The notes: generated by a model from the letters alone, not told the origin. 64,000 bases of DNA from JAPOKJ01 sp031421635 (GCA_031421635.1 JANOPA010000152.1:44988-108987), one strand, 5' to 3'. Shown: positions 22,245 through 31,748, counted from the first letter of the stretch. Numbers and translations: made by a program.

Positions 22245-23732
22245 ATGGGTAAAGTGACTGGGTTTATGGAGTTTCAGCGGCTTTCCGAAGGGTTGGAAAA
22301 GACTGATTCGCGCCTTAAACATTACAAGGAGTTCGTACTGCATTTGAGTGATGATGAAGCCGCAACCCAGGGTGCGCGCTGTATGGACTGCGGCATTCCG
22401 TTTTGCCAAAACGGCTGTCCTGTCAACAACATCATTCCCGATTGGAACGACCTGGTCTTTCGTGGCGATTGGAAGCAAGCGATTGATACCTTGCATTCGA
22501 CAAACAATTTTCCAGAATTCACCGGAAGAGTGTGCCCCGCGCCTTGCGAGGCAGCTTGTACCTTAAACATTAACGACGATGCTGTGGGCATCAAGTCGAT
22601 TGAGCACGCCATCATCGATAAGGCCTGGGAGATGGGCTGGGTAGTCCCTCAGCCTGCCACCCAAAAGACGGGTAAGAAAGTTGCGGTAGTGGGGTCTGGG
22701 CCGGCAGGTTTGTCTGCGGCTCAACAATTGGCGCGCGCTGGTCATGAGGTCACCGTGTTTGAGAAAAGCAACCGCATTGGTGGCCTGCTGCGCTACGGTA
22801 TTCCCGACTTCAAAATGGAAAAGACTCACATTGATCGTCGTATCGATCAAATGAAAGCCGAAGGTGTCAGGTTCGAGACCAGTGTGTTGGTTGCGAAAGA
22901 TAAAAACGTTGCTCCGGCCCAAAGCGACGCTACGAAACAAGTGTCGCCGCAAGATTTGGAGCGCGATTTTGATGCGGTGGTGCTGGCGGGCGGTGCTGAG
23001 CATCCGCGCGACCTTCCGGTGCCAGGGCGCGACCTAAAGGGTATTCATTTCGCCATGGATTTCTTGCCTCTGCAAAATAAAGTGGTGGCAGGCGATAAGG
23101 TAGCAGGCCAAATTTTGGCAGGCGGCAAACATGTGGTCGTCATAGGTGGTGGTGACACCGGATCGGACTGTGTAGGGACCAGCAATCGCCAAGGTGCAGT
23201 ATCGGTAAGTCAGTTTGAATTAATGCCTAAGGCGCCTGAATCGGAAAACAAACCGATGACTTGGCCTTATTGGCCATCCAAACTTCGAACGTCGTCCTCA
23301 CATGAGGAGGGCTGTGAGCGTGATTGGGCGATCACCACCAAGGGCTTCAAAGGCGACGGCAAAGGCAATGTCAAAGCTTTGATAGCCGCTCGTGTCGAAT
23401 GGGTGCAAGATGCCTCCTCGGGCCAAATGAAAATGCAAGAAATCGCCGGTAGCGAGTGGGAAATGCCCGCGGATCTGGTGTTGCTCGCGATGGGTTTTAT
23501 TTCTCCGATCAGTAATATTCTCGACGGTTTTGGCGTCATTAAGGATGCTCGAGGAAACGCCAAAGCCACCACCGATGGCAAGGGCTGCTACACCACTAAT
23601 CTGCCCAAAGTGTTTGCGGCAGGCGACATGCGTCGTGGTCAAAGTTTGGTAGTGTGGGCGATTCGGGAAGGCCGTCAGTGCGCGCGCGCTGTTGATGAGT
23701 TTTTGATGGGTAGTTCCAGTTTGCCTCGTTAG
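22245..23732 (+). CDS. gltD: Glutamate synthase (NADPH) small subunit
   Basis: FAD/NADPH-binding beta subunit of 495 aa that feeds electrons to GltB. The N-terminal part has the two low-potential 4Fe-4S cysteine groups, CMDCGIPFCQNGCPVNN (near residue 46) and CPAPCEAAC (about 93-101). A Rossmann FAD motif VVGSGPAGLSAAQQLARAG (near 151) and a second dinucleotide motif VVIGGGDTGSDCVGT (near 303) follow. The C-terminal AAGDMRRGQSLVVWAI binds FAD. Spacing and length match GltD. Confidence 0.97.
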   Translation: MGKVTGFMEFQRLSEGLEKTDSRLKHYKEFVLHLSDDEAATQGARCMDCGIPFCQNGCPVNNIIPDWNDLVFRGDWKQAIDTLHSTNNFPEFTGRVCPAPCEAACTLNINDDAVGIKSIEHAIIDKAWEMGWVVPQPATQKTGKKVAVVGSGPAGLSAAQQLARAGHEVTVFEKSNRIGGLLRYGIPDFKMEKTHIDRRIDQMKAEGVRFETSVLVAKDKNVAPAQSDATKQVSPQDLERDFDAVVLAGGAEHPRDLPVPGRDLKGIHFAMDFLPLQNKVVAGDKVAGQILAGGKHVVVIGGGDTGSDCVGTSNRQGAVSVSQFELMPKAPESENKPMTWPYWPSKLRTSSSHEEGCERDWAITTKGFKGDGKGNVKALIAARVEWVQDASSGQMKMQEIAGSEWEMPADLVLLAMGFISPISNILDGFGVIKDARGNAKATTDGKGCYTTNLPKVFAAGDMRRGQSLVVWAIREGRQCARAVDEFLMGSSSLPR

Positions 23733-23756
23733 TAAACCCTCTGAATGGAGTCGATG

Positions 23757-25367
23757 ATGCTGAAATCCTTGCTGCGCCGCGCGGTCGTTTTATCCTTAGG
23801 CGCAAGCGTAGGGTTCAGCGCGGTGATGGTCACCGCCTTGCCACTAACGGTTCACGCCAAAACCTTTCGCTGGACCGACCAGGGCGATGCCAACACGATG
23901 GATCCGCATGCTCAAAATGAGCTGCTGACTAACGCCATTAATGGCCAAGTCTACGAGACCTTGCTAAACCGCGACAAGCAAATGAAGCTCAAGGCGGTCT
24001 TGGCGACCGAGTGGCAGCAAACCGGCCCTAAGCAGTGGCAGCTCAAGTTGCGCCGCGACGTCAAGTTCCATGACGGCTCCGCGTTTACGGCTGAGGATGT
24101 GGTGTTCTCGGTGAAGCGTGCTCAGGAAAATACGTCGGCCATCAAGTCTTATGCGCTAGGCTTGGGTGAACCACGTAAGGCCGATGACTTCACTGTGGAG
24201 TTTAATCTGAAGGATGTTAATCCGATTTTTCTAGAACACGCTACGCTCATCCAAATCATGAGCAAAGCGTGGTGTGAGAAAAACAATTCGGCCAAACCTC
24301 AGGACTTCAAAAATAAGCAAGAAACTCATACGGCCCTGAACGCCAATGGTACCGGACCGTATGTGCTCAAGTCCCGCCAGCCCGATGTGCGCACCGTGCA
24401 CACACTTAATCCGAATTATTGGGGCAAGATTGAAGGCAACGTCACCGAGGTGATCTTCACGCCTCTGAAGAGTGATCCCACTCGCACGGCTGCCTTGTTG
24501 TCGAATGAGGTCGACTTCTTACACGATCCCGCGACCAATGACGTCCAGAAGCTACGTGCCAGTCCGAATGTCAAGGTCATTGATGGAATGGAGAATCGGG
24601 TGTTGTTCATTGGTATGGATCAGAGCCGCGACGAATTGCTATATTCCGACGTGAAGGGCAAGAATCCGTTTAAAGATCGTCGTGTGCGCCTCGCTCTGTA
24701 TCAGGCCATTGATATCGAAGCAATCAAGACCCGATTGATGCGCAACCAGGCTTTTCCGACCGGCGCCATCATGCCGTCCCCATTGGGCACTTATAACGAT
24801 CCGGAGATCGAGAAACGTCGCGCCTATGATGTGGCTGAAGCCAAACGGCTGATGGCAGAAGCAGGTTACCCGAATGGTTTTTCGGTGCAACTCGATTGCC
24901 CCAATAATCGTTATATCAACGACGAGGAAATTTGTAGCGCGTTGGCCAATATGTGGGCACAGTTAGGCATGAAGATCAAGGTGCTGGCCATGCCGCGCGG
25001 GCCATTCTTTGCGAAAGGGCAGAAGCGTGATGTGTCGATGTACCTGCTGGGCTGGGGTGGGGCGATTACCGACGGTCAAACCACCTTCGACCAGATTTAT
25101 CACTCCAAGACGGCCAGTGGGAAGGGTGATTGGAACTGGGGCGATGTGAAAAACCCAACCATTGACGCGCTTGAAGAACAGCAAGCTTTAGAAGCCGATC
25201 CCAAGAAACGAGAAGTGATTGTTCGAAAGCTTCTTAAAGAGATGAACGATCAGGTGTTTTACCTCCCTTTGCACCGCCAGGTCATTCCCTGGGCAGCCCG
25301 TAGTCATGTGGATGTCGTACATCGCCCGGATAATTGGCTAGAGTATCAGTGGATAACCGTGCGCTGA
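23757..25367 (+). CDS. Extracellular solute-binding protein, peptide type (SBP_bac_5)
   Basis: A 536-residue periplasmic binding protein of the DppA/OppA cluster. It starts with a basic n-region and a long hydrophobic signal peptide, cleaved near VHAKTF. The mature protein shows the family motifs: DANTMDPHAQNE, VYETLLNRD, KFHDGSAFTAEDVVFS and NGTGPYVLKS. The start at 23757 is preferred because GGAG at 23747-23750 is 6 nt upstream; the ATGs at 23745 and 23754 are alternatives. No permease or ATPase genes adjoin it, so it is an orphan receptor here and its ligand (oligopeptide, dipeptide or other) cannot be read. Confidence 0.9.
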   Translation: MLKSLLRRAVVLSLGASVGFSAVMVTALPLTVHAKTFRWTDQGDANTMDPHAQNELLTNAINGQVYETLLNRDKQMKLKAVLATEWQQTGPKQWQLKLRRDVKFHDGSAFTAEDVVFSVKRAQENTSAIKSYALGLGEPRKADDFTVEFNLKDVNPIFLEHATLIQIMSKAWCEKNNSAKPQDFKNKQETHTALNANGTGPYVLKSRQPDVRTVHTLNPNYWGKIEGNVTEVIFTPLKSDPTRTAALLSNEVDFLHDPATNDVQKLRASPNVKVIDGMENRVLFIGMDQSRDELLYSDVKGKNPFKDRRVRLALYQAIDIEAIKTRLMRNQAFPTGAIMPSPLGTYNDPEIEKRRAYDVAEAKRLMAEAGYPNGFSVQLDCPNNRYINDEEICSALANMWAQLGMKIKVLAMPRGPFFAKGQKRDVSMYLLGWGGAITDGQTTFDQIYHSKTASGKGDWNWGDVKNPTIDALEEQQALEADPKKREVIVRKLLKEMNDQVFYLPLHRQVIPWAARSHVDVVHRPDNWLEYQWITVR

Positions 25368-25578
25368 GGGTTGAAACTCCGGTTTTTGCACTAATGCGGC
25401 GCCGATGCGCTGTCTGCATTGGCCGTTTGGCAGCCTGGTAGGGCTTCACACCTAATGTCCCCCCTTTAGAAGGTGCGTAAGGGCTTAGCCACGGGCTATA
25501 CTGAGAACAGTGACAAGTAGGTTAGGCCTTCGAGATGGGCTCCGCCCTCAGAGTGGCGTTAAAAAATGGTGAAACAAG

Positions 25579-27039
25579 ATGCGTAAGTTGCCTTTAGGTT
25601 GGATCTCAGTCGGCGTAGTGGCCGGAATTATGGTCAGTTTAGGTGTCACTGCCGTGGCCCAGAAGGACCAGCGCCCAACCTTGCCTCTTGAAGAGCTGCG
25701 GCAGTTGTCGGCTGTGTTTGGCGTCATTAAGGAAAATTACGTTGAGCCTGTGGAGGACAAAAAGCTCATTACCGAGGCGATTGGCGGAATGCTGTCCGGA
25801 CTCGATCCTCATTCGGCCTACCTTGACGCGGATGCCTTCCGCGATTTGAGGGTCAGCACTCAGGGCGAATTTGGAGGCCTGGGAATCGAAGTCGGTCAGG
25901 AAGACGGTTTCGTCAAAGTGGTCTCCCCGATTGAAGATACGCCGGCCTCTCGTGCGGGCGTGAAGGCGGGAGATCTCATCGTCAAGATCGACGACAAGAT
26001 GACTAAAGGCATGAGCCTTAATGACGCCGTTAAATTAATGCGCGGTAAGCCAAAAACACCGATTGTATTGACCTTGGTGCGCAAGAATGAACCCAAGCCC
26101 ATCGTTTTAACCTTGATTCGAGATGTTATTCAAGTACAGTCGGTCAAATCGAAGGTGCTGGAACCCGGCTACGGTTATCTGCGTCTCACGCAATTTCAAG
26201 ATAAGTCTGGCGAAAACCTGGTGAAGCATTTGAATGCGCTTTACGCCAAGGGCAATCTCAAAGGCTTGGTGCTCGACCTTCGCAACGATCCGGGCGGTGT
26301 ATTGCACGGTGCTGTTGGGGTGTCGGCAACCTTTTTGCCACCTCGCGTATTAGTCACTTCCACTGACGGTCGCAATGCGGACTCCAAGCACAAGTATCTC
26401 GCTGCACCGGATGACTACTTGCCTGGACGGGGCGTCGGCCGTGGGGAAGATTACGTGGCTACGGTGGTGCCCGAAGCCAAAAAAGTTCCGATGGTGGTTT
26501 TGGTGAACGGTGGATCGGCCTCGGCCTCTGAAATCGTCGCAGGTGCTTTGCAAGACTACAAGCGTGCCACCATTATCGGTACGCAAACCTTCGGCAAGGG
26601 CTCGGTACAAACCATTTTACCAATCTCTGAAACCACGGCGATTAAGCTCACCACCGCTCGGTATTTCACACCCAGCGGCCGTTCAATTCAAGCCAAGGGC
26701 ATCGTGCCTGATTTGATCGTTGAAGAAACACTCGAAGGCGATGCTGGCCCAAGAATGCGCGAGGCCGATCTTACCCGTCACCTGAGCAACCCGAAAGATC
26801 AAGATGGTAAAGCGATCGTTCTAAAGCCTGAAACGCCGGCCGAGAAAGCGGCTGCTGAAAAGGCGGCTGCTTCTGAAAAAGCTGCTGCGGACAAAGCTAA
26901 GGATCGTAAGCCCTTAGAATTTGGTAGTGCCGATGACTATCAATTACAGCAGGCTATGAACCACCTTAAAGGCATTCCGGTGATCGTCGCCAAGGTCAAG
27001 GAAGAGATCAAGGATGCGACGGCTAAAGCGAACAAGTAA
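25579..27039 (+). CDS. ctpA: S41A family carboxy-terminal processing protease
   Basis: Periplasmic or membrane-anchored CtpA-type protease of 486 aa. An N-terminal hydrophobic anchor (about 7-28) is followed by an activation helix region, a PDZ domain (about 95-185, with FGGLGIEVG) and the peptidase core. The catalytic serine lies in NGGSASASEIVAGAL and the lysine in GTQTFGKGSVQT, a Ser/Lys dyad. The C-terminal tail carries an Ala/Lys/Glu-rich linker of A-E-K-A-A type (about 426-445) before a final conserved helix. Such proteases trim or turn over peptidoglycan hydrolases and other envelope proteins. It lies upstream of moeB, a usual betaproteobacterial pairing. Confidence 0.95.
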   Translation: MRKLPLGWISVGVVAGIMVSLGVTAVAQKDQRPTLPLEELRQLSAVFGVIKENYVEPVEDKKLITEAIGGMLSGLDPHSAYLDADAFRDLRVSTQGEFGGLGIEVGQEDGFVKVVSPIEDTPASRAGVKAGDLIVKIDDKMTKGMSLNDAVKLMRGKPKTPIVLTLVRKNEPKPIVLTLIRDVIQVQSVKSKVLEPGYGYLRLTQFQDKSGENLVKHLNALYAKGNLKGLVLDLRNDPGGVLHGAVGVSATFLPPRVLVTSTDGRNADSKHKYLAAPDDYLPGRGVGRGEDYVATVVPEAKKVPMVVLVNGGSASASEIVAGALQDYKRATIIGTQTFGKGSVQTILPISETTAIKLTTARYFTPSGRSIQAKGIVPDLIVEETLEGDAGPRMREADLTRHLSNPKDQDGKAIVLKPETPAEKAAAEKAAASEKAAADKAKDRKPLEFGSADDYQLQQAMNHLKGIPVIVAKVKEEIKDATAKANK

Positions 27040-27114
27040 AGGCATCGTGAATGGCTCATCTCTCGCCTTGATGAACGACTGTCCGACCCATTGATTAGTA
27101 CGGCATGAGCGTGA

Positions 27115-27870
27115 ATGAATGACGAGCAGTTACTCCGTTACAGCCGACATCTTTTGCTCGAAGAAATCGGCTTGGAAGCCCAGGATCGACTTCTTGCCTC
27201 AACAGCGCTAATTGTCGGTGCAGGCGGGCTTGGCTCACCCGCCGCGCTTTATCTTGCTTCGGCAGGTGTGGGTCGAATTATTTTGGCCGACGGCGATCAG
27301 GTGGATCTTACTAATTTGCAGCGCCAGATCTTGCATCGCCAATCCCGTGTGGGCATGGACAAAGCAGAATCCGGCAAGCTTGCCCTGCTCGAAATAAATT
27401 CGGAAATTCAGGTCGAGGTGTGCAATCAGCGCCTTGAAGGCGCGGCTCTTGAAACCGCCGTTGCTCGAAGCTCCGTCGTACTAGACTGCTGCGACAACTT
27501 TGCTACCCGTCATGCGATTAACCGTGCTTGTGTGAAGCATGGCGTGCCCTTAGTCTCGGGTGCTGCGATCCGCTTTGATGGGCAGCTCGCCGTTTACGAC
27601 GCTCGGCGTGTGGATTCGCCCTGCTACCACTGCTTGTTTCCAGAGGATCAAGCTGCCGAAGAAGTGCGTTGTGCGGTCATGGGAGTGTTTGCACCCCTCA
27701 CCGGCATCATTGGCGCTATGCAGGCGGCGGAGGCACTTAAGATTTTGGGTGGCTTTGGTCGCCCACTAGTTGGTAAATTGCAACTAGTCGATGCACGTTC
27801 TATGAGCTGGAATGAAATCGAGGTTCCGAAAAATCCGAGTTGCTCGGTTTGCGGAACCTCGTCTCACTAA
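27115..27870 (+). CDS. moeB: E1-like sulfur-carrier adenylyltransferase MoeB/ThiF
   Basis: A 251-residue E1-like enzyme that adenylates the C-terminal glycine of MoaD or ThiS. The ATP-binding loop VGAGGLGSPAALYLASAG is near residues 34-51, followed by DGDQVDLTNLQRQILH with the catalytic Arg/Asp region. Two zinc-binding CxxC pairs are present, CYHC (about 172-175) and CSVC (about 242-245). No rhodanese domain is fused, so this is the short form. Whether it serves molybdopterin or thiazole synthesis cannot be told from sequence; MoeB is the usual annotation for this position downstream of ctpA. Confidence 0.9.
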   Translation: MNDEQLLRYSRHLLLEEIGLEAQDRLLASTALIVGAGGLGSPAALYLASAGVGRIILADGDQVDLTNLQRQILHRQSRVGMDKAESGKLALLEINSEIQVEVCNQRLEGAALETAVARSSVVLDCCDNFATRHAINRACVKHGVPLVSGAAIRFDGQLAVYDARRVDSPCYHCLFPEDQAAEEVRCAVMGVFAPLTGIIGAMQAAEALKILGGFGRPLVGKLQLVDARSMSWNEIEVPKNPSCSVCGTSSH

Positions 27871-27902
27871 TGTGCTCTGGGACTGCGAGAGACCCTCGTG
27901 CT

Positions 27903-28148
27903 TTAAGCTTTTTTAGCCACGACGCGGTTATAGATAAATAGAAGAATGAACGCTCCCACGACTGAGGCGATGAGCCCGGCACCCATGCCTTCTTTGTACC
28001 AGCCCGTGGCTTGACCCACCACCGTGCTGAGCAAGGAACCTGCAACGCCGAGCACCATGGTGAGAATCCAGCCCATTTTCTCGGAGCCGGGGAAAATAAA
28101 TCTTGCAATTGCACCGGCGATCAAACCAGAAATTAAGTTCCAAATCAT
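27903..28148 (-). CDS. GlsB/YeaQ/YmgE family small membrane protein
   Basis: An 81-residue protein with three hydrophobic segments and the family pattern: MIWNLISGLIAGAIARFI at the start, GSEKMGWILTMVLGVAGSLL in the middle and GAGLIASVVGAFILLFIY at the end. Members are called transglycosylase-associated proteins, are often stress- or stationary-phase-induced, and have no proven activity. It is convergent with moeB and lies 24 bp downstream of slmA on the same strand. Confidence 0.9.
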   Translation of the reverse strand: MIWNLISGLIAGAIARFIFPGSEKMGWILTMVLGVAGSLLSTVVGQATGWYKEGMGAGLIASVVGAFILLFIYNRVVAKKA

Positions 28149-28172
28149 TTTTGTACTCCTCCTAAAGGACCT

Positions 28173-28787
28173 CTAGAGTACTAGAAAAGGGATTTGAGCT
28201 TCAAGTCCTTCCGTTGGCGAGTGTTTAAAACCACTTTTGGCGTAGCGCAACCAACGCCCCAAAACATAGCTTAAAGCCACATTGGCCCGTGCCGCAATAT
28301 CGGTACTGGGCGGAAGCTTTTGCTGTGCCACGGCCAATCGGAAACATTGTCGGAACGAGGCCTCGATGCGATCAATCAATTGATTGATGCGGTTTTGCAA
28401 GCGATCATCTTCAGTGACCAGAGCATCTCCGATCAGAACACGGGTCATGCCCGGATTTTTCTCTGCAAAGCCCGTCAACATGGCAATCATGTAGCGGGTT
28501 TGCTTTTGTGCGTCCTCTTGTTGCCCGCTAATTTGATTGATCAGGCCAAAGATGGTCGACTCGATAAACTCAATTAAACCTTCAAACATCTGTGCCTTGC
28601 TCGCGAAATGGCGATAAAGCGCCGCCTCTGAGACTTGCAGTCGACTGGCCAGTGCCGCCGTAGTAACACGGTCGCCACCCGGCTCTTGCAGCATCACTGC
28701 GAGAGTTTCTAGAATTTGCACGCGCCGCTCACCGGGCTTCGGGCGAGTACGGGTCAGGGGAACATTGGGAGTAGTTTCTTCGCTCAT
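28173..28787 (-). CDS. slmA: Nucleoid occlusion factor SlmA (TetR family)
   Basis: TetR-fold DNA-binding protein of 204 aa. The N-terminal HTH is seen in RRVQILETLAVMLQEPGGDRVTTAALASRLQVSE, kept here as residues about 21-54, and is followed by ALYRHFASKAQMFEGLIEFI. SlmA binds sites across the chromosome and blocks FtsZ assembly over the nucleoid. It starts 9 bp after the nucleotidase stop. The slmA-nucleotidase-argB order is conserved in Burkholderiales and supports the call over a generic TetR regulator. Confidence 0.9.
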   Translation of the reverse strand: MSEETTPNVPLTRTRPKPGERRVQILETLAVMLQEPGGDRVTTAALASRLQVSEAALYRHFASKAQMFEGLIEFIESTIFGLINQISGQQEDAQKQTRYMIAMLTGFAEKNPGMTRVLIGDALVTEDDRLQNRINQLIDRIEASFRQCFRLAVAQQKLPPSTDIAARANVALSYVLGRWLRYAKSGFKHSPTEGLEAQIPFLVL

Positions 28788-28796
28788 TTTCGTCGC

Positions 28797-29456
28797 TCAG
28801 GAAGGGTTCGCTCGAAAGATTAGACTTGATTCTACTCGATGGTCAATGTAAGGACTAGCTTTTCTGCTTTGAGGCTTGCGATAACCGTGCACGAGATAGG
28901 TTTTTAGGCCTAGCGCCTTCGCAGCGCGAAGGTTTTCGCGCGAGTCTTCGATCAAGGCACAATGGCTCGGCTCCATGCCAAGGCGGGCAATAATTTTGTG
29001 TAGCATTGATTTTGACGGTTTGGGCTTGAGTGTGCCGCCGATGCGCATGGCCTCGATACTCACGATGCGCTCAAAGCAATGAGTCAGGCCGCGCGCTTTC
29101 AGAACCACCTTGGCGTAGTGCATCGGCGCGTTGGTAAGCAGCACTCGGCGACCCTTCAATTGCATCAGCCTTCGCGCCAGCATTTGGTTTGGCTGCACCC
29201 AGATTTTGAGTTGATCAGCCTCAGGATGAGTTTGCCGGAGGAAGTGGGCGGGGTCTACGCCGTGATGGCGGATCAGGCCCAACAGGGTAGCGCCGTAATG
29301 GGTCCAGTAAGTTTCGCGTAGGCCATCGGCCTGGTCGAGGCCCACGCCGACATGCGCCGCCACATAGTCTGTCATGGCCCGATTGACCCAGGGCAGGATG
29401 TGTTGGGTGGCGTCATGCAGCGTATCGTCGAGATCGATCAGCCAGAGCTTGGTCAT
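28797..29456 (-). CDS. HAD-superfamily pyrimidine 5'-nucleotidase
   Basis: A 219-residue HAD hydrolase. Motif I is LIDLDDTLHDAT near the N-terminus, motif II is VLLTNAP (about 106-112), motif III includes KPKPSK (about 145-150) and motif IV is ALIEDSRENL (about 167-176). This subfamily dephosphorylates pyrimidine nucleoside monophosphates, like SDT1/YjjG. The ATG at 29456 starts directly before the HAD core; the frame extends seven codons upstream (MRAQGEP). It lies between argB and slmA, all on one strand. Confidence 0.9.
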   Translation of the reverse strand: MTKLWLIDLDDTLHDATQHILPWVNRAMTDYVAAHVGVGLDQADGLRETYWTHYGATLLGLIRHHGVDPAHFLRQTHPEADQLKIWVQPNQMLARRLMQLKGRRVLLTNAPMHYAKVVLKARGLTHCFERIVSIEAMRIGGTLKPKPSKSMLHKIIARLGMEPSHCALIEDSRENLRAAKALGLKTYLVHGYRKPQSRKASPYIDHRVESSLIFRANPS

Positions 29457-29544
29457 CGGTTCGCCCTGCGCCCGCAAGTCGGGTTGGGATTGTGGTGAAC
29501 CACGATAAGGAGCACCAATCTAGCTCTCGACATGCGCGACGCGA

Positions 29545-30474
29545 TCAATGGCTTTTGATCATCGTGCCCACGCCGTGGTCTGTCAATATTTCAAGTAACA
29601 GGCAATGGTCCACGCGGCCGTCCACAATATGTACCGAATTCACCCCGCCTCGCGCCGCATCTAGGGCTGAAGAGATCTTGGGCAACATGCCGCCAGAAAT
29701 CGTGCCGTCAGCAAAAAGCTCGTCAATTTGGCGGGCCGTGAGGCCGGTTAAAAGTTTGCCGCTTTTGTCCATCACACCTGGAATATTACTGAGCATGAGC
29801 AACTTCTCTGCCTTGAGGATTTCTGCAACCTTCCCAGCGACGACGTCGGCATTAATGTTATAGGTTTCGCCGTCCCCACCGGAGCCGATCGGTGCGATCA
29901 CCGGTATGAAGCCCGCAGCCGTCAATGTATGCAAGATACCTGGATCGATGGAGGCAATTTCACCGACTTGGCCAATGTCGATCAGTTCAGTGGGTTTTTC
30001 TTTGTTGGTCAGGGTCAAACGCTTGGCCCGAATGAGGCCACCATCCTGGCCCGTCAAGCCAACGGCCCGCCCACCAGCGTGGTTGATCAGCTCAACAATC
30101 TCCTTATTGACGGAGCCCGCCAGCACCATTTCAACAATGTCCATGGTTTCGGAATCGGTCACCCGCATGCCTTGGATGAACTCCCCCTTTTTTCCCACCC
30201 GATTGAGGAGCTGTTCGATCTGAGGCCCGCCGCCATGAACAATAATGGGATGCAAGCCGACCAATTTGAGCATCACCACATCATGCGCAAAGCTGCGCTT
30301 GAGCTTTTCGTCGGTCATGGCGTTACCGCCGTACTTGATCACGATCAGCTTGCCATGAAAGCGCTTGATATAGGGCAGGGCCTCGGCCAAGACCTGGGCC
30401 TTAATGCCAGGATCGAGGTTGTTATGCTTGGGTTCGGGCTGGCCGATAGGTTGGTTTTGGCTTGCTTCAGTCAC
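29545..30474 (-). CDS. argB: Acetylglutamate kinase
   Basis: Amino-acid kinase of 309 aa that phosphorylates N-acetylglutamate, the second step of arginine synthesis. The phosphate-binding VIKYGGNAM motif is near residues 44-52, the substrate-binding VHGGGPQI near 79-86, and NINADVVAGKVAEIL and KISSALDAARGGVNSVHI lie in the C-terminal half. The N-terminal extension with the KIIxALPYI-type helix (QVLAEALPYIKRF) suggests the hexameric, arginine-inhibited form. It is divergent from cobT with only 32 bp between starts. Confidence 0.97.
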   Translation of the reverse strand: MTEASQNQPIGQPEPKHNNLDPGIKAQVLAEALPYIKRFHGKLIVIKYGGNAMTDEKLKRSFAHDVVMLKLVGLHPIIVHGGGPQIEQLLNRVGKKGEFIQGMRVTDSETMDIVEMVLAGSVNKEIVELINHAGGRAVGLTGQDGGLIRAKRLTLTNKEKPTELIDIGQVGEIASIDPGILHTLTAAGFIPVIAPIGSGGDGETYNINADVVAGKVAEILKAEKLLMLSNIPGVMDKSGKLLTGLTARQIDELFADGTISGGMLPKISSALDAARGGVNSVHIVDGRVDHCLLLEILTDHGVGTMIKSH

Positions 30475-30506
30475 AATGTTGCTCCTACGGGCAAATAATC
30501 AAAAAA

Positions 30507-31745
30507 ATGAATGAGCGAATTTTAACGGACGGCGACTCTGTCGCCGAAGATTTGGCATTGCGCAAGACCAAAATGCGGCGCTTGAGCTGCTCCTTGTGTG
30601 GCGTGATCATGGAATGCGGCGTGCAAGCGGATCGGTGCTGGTGCCAGACGTATCCCAGCTTACCCCCTGAAGCGGTCGATCCGAATTTGGATTGCCTATG
30701 CGCCGCATGCCTACTTAACAGTCACATTGATTTTTCCTTGAATCAGAAAACCATGCCCCGTGGTGCTTTAGGAGAAATTGGAGAGCTGGCCAAGCAGATT
30801 GCGCGCATTCAAAAGACGATGCAACCTAGCGTCGAGCGTAGCGCCATCATTGTTTTTGCGGCGGACCACGGCGTGAGCGAAGAGGCTGTATCGGCCTATC
30901 CCAAAGAAGTGACTTGGCAGATGGTGGAGAACTTTCGTGGGGGCGGGGCGGCCATCAATGTGCTCACTAGAGCACAGGGCATCGGCCTCTTTGTTGTGGA
31001 TGCTGGAGTAGATCATGATTTCACCACCCAGGTTTCTGACAATCCTTCATTGATCGGTACCTTCTTGTCGCAAAAAGTCGGACCTGGCACGGCAAATTTT
31101 GCGCGAGGCCCTGCCATGACTTTAGGTCAAGCTCAGACTTGTCTGGACATGGGTCGTCAGGCTGCAAGACTGGCGATTCAAACAAGCGCTACTCACGCCC
31201 TCGGTTTCGGCGAAATGGGTATTGGCAACACCACCAGTGCCGCAGCGATAATCTGTAAGTTGCTCAAGCTTTCGCCGCGAGAAGTCGTGGGTCGAGGCAC
31301 GGGAATCGACGATGCAAAACTAAAGCTCAAGCAAGAGGTGGTGGCCAGAGCCTTGGCCTTGCACGAGCAGGCGCACACTCCAGTTGAGGTGCTGGCGAGC
31401 CTGGGTGGCTTTGAGATTGGTCAGATGACCGGAGCCATGTTGGAAGCGGCCCCATTAGGTCAGATTCTGGTGATCGATGGCTTCATCACCAGCGCTGCCC
31501 TTTTGTTAGCGCACGCCATCGAGCCCACGATCATTCAGTCATGCGTGTTTGCGCATCAATCGGAGGAGACCGGCCATGTTTTGGTGCTTCAAGCCCTCGG
31601 TGTAAAGCCTCTACTCAAGCTCGGGCTACGTCTTGGCGAAGGCAGTGGCGCAGCATTGGCTATGCCCCTCTTGAAGTCGGCCGCAGCCATTCTTTCAGAG
31701 ATGGCGAGCTTCGCATCATCTGGGGTGTCCGAGTCGGTGAAGTAG
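30507..31745 (+). CDS. cobT: Cysteine-rich CWC domain fused to nicotinate-nucleotide:DMB phosphoribosyltransferase
   Basis: A 412-residue fusion. Residues about 83-412 are CobT, which makes alpha-ribazole phosphate from NaMN and dimethylbenzimidazole for the B12 lower ligand. It shows the family segments MPRGALGEIGELA, VFAADHGVSEE, GEMGIGNTTSAAA and LASLGGFEIGQMTGA. Ahead of it, residues 28-68 form a compact cysteine cluster: CSLC, C37, CWC at 44-46, then CLC-x-x-C at 63-68. That is the pattern of small Cys_rich_CWC proteins, probably metal-binding. No stop, frameshift or credible internal start separates the parts, so they seem to be translated as one chain. I start at ATG 30507; upstream codons to 30462 overlap argB. 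An ATG at 30573 would still keep the whole cluster. It is followed by cobS 3 bp later. Confidence 0.92.
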   Translation: MNERILTDGDSVAEDLALRKTKMRRLSCSLCGVIMECGVQADRCWCQTYPSLPPEAVDPNLDCLCAACLLNSHIDFSLNQKTMPRGALGEIGELAKQIARIQKTMQPSVERSAIIVFAADHGVSEEAVSAYPKEVTWQMVENFRGGGAAINVLTRAQGIGLFVVDAGVDHDFTTQVSDNPSLIGTFLSQKVGPGTANFARGPAMTLGQAQTCLDMGRQAARLAIQTSATHALGFGEMGIGNTTSAAAIICKLLKLSPREVVGRGTGIDDAKLKLKQEVVARALALHEQAHTPVEVLASLGGFEIGQMTGAMLEAAPLGQILVIDGFITSAALLLAHAIEPTIIQSCVFAHQSEETGHVLVLQALGVKPLLKLGLRLGEGSGAALAMPLLKSAAAILSEMASFASSGVSESVK

Positions 31746-31748
31746 GGT

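Noticed and set aside
30475..30506. Cobalamin riboswitch ahead of cobT
   Set aside because: The argB-cobT gap is only 32 bp, too short, and no B12-box-like sequence is seen.
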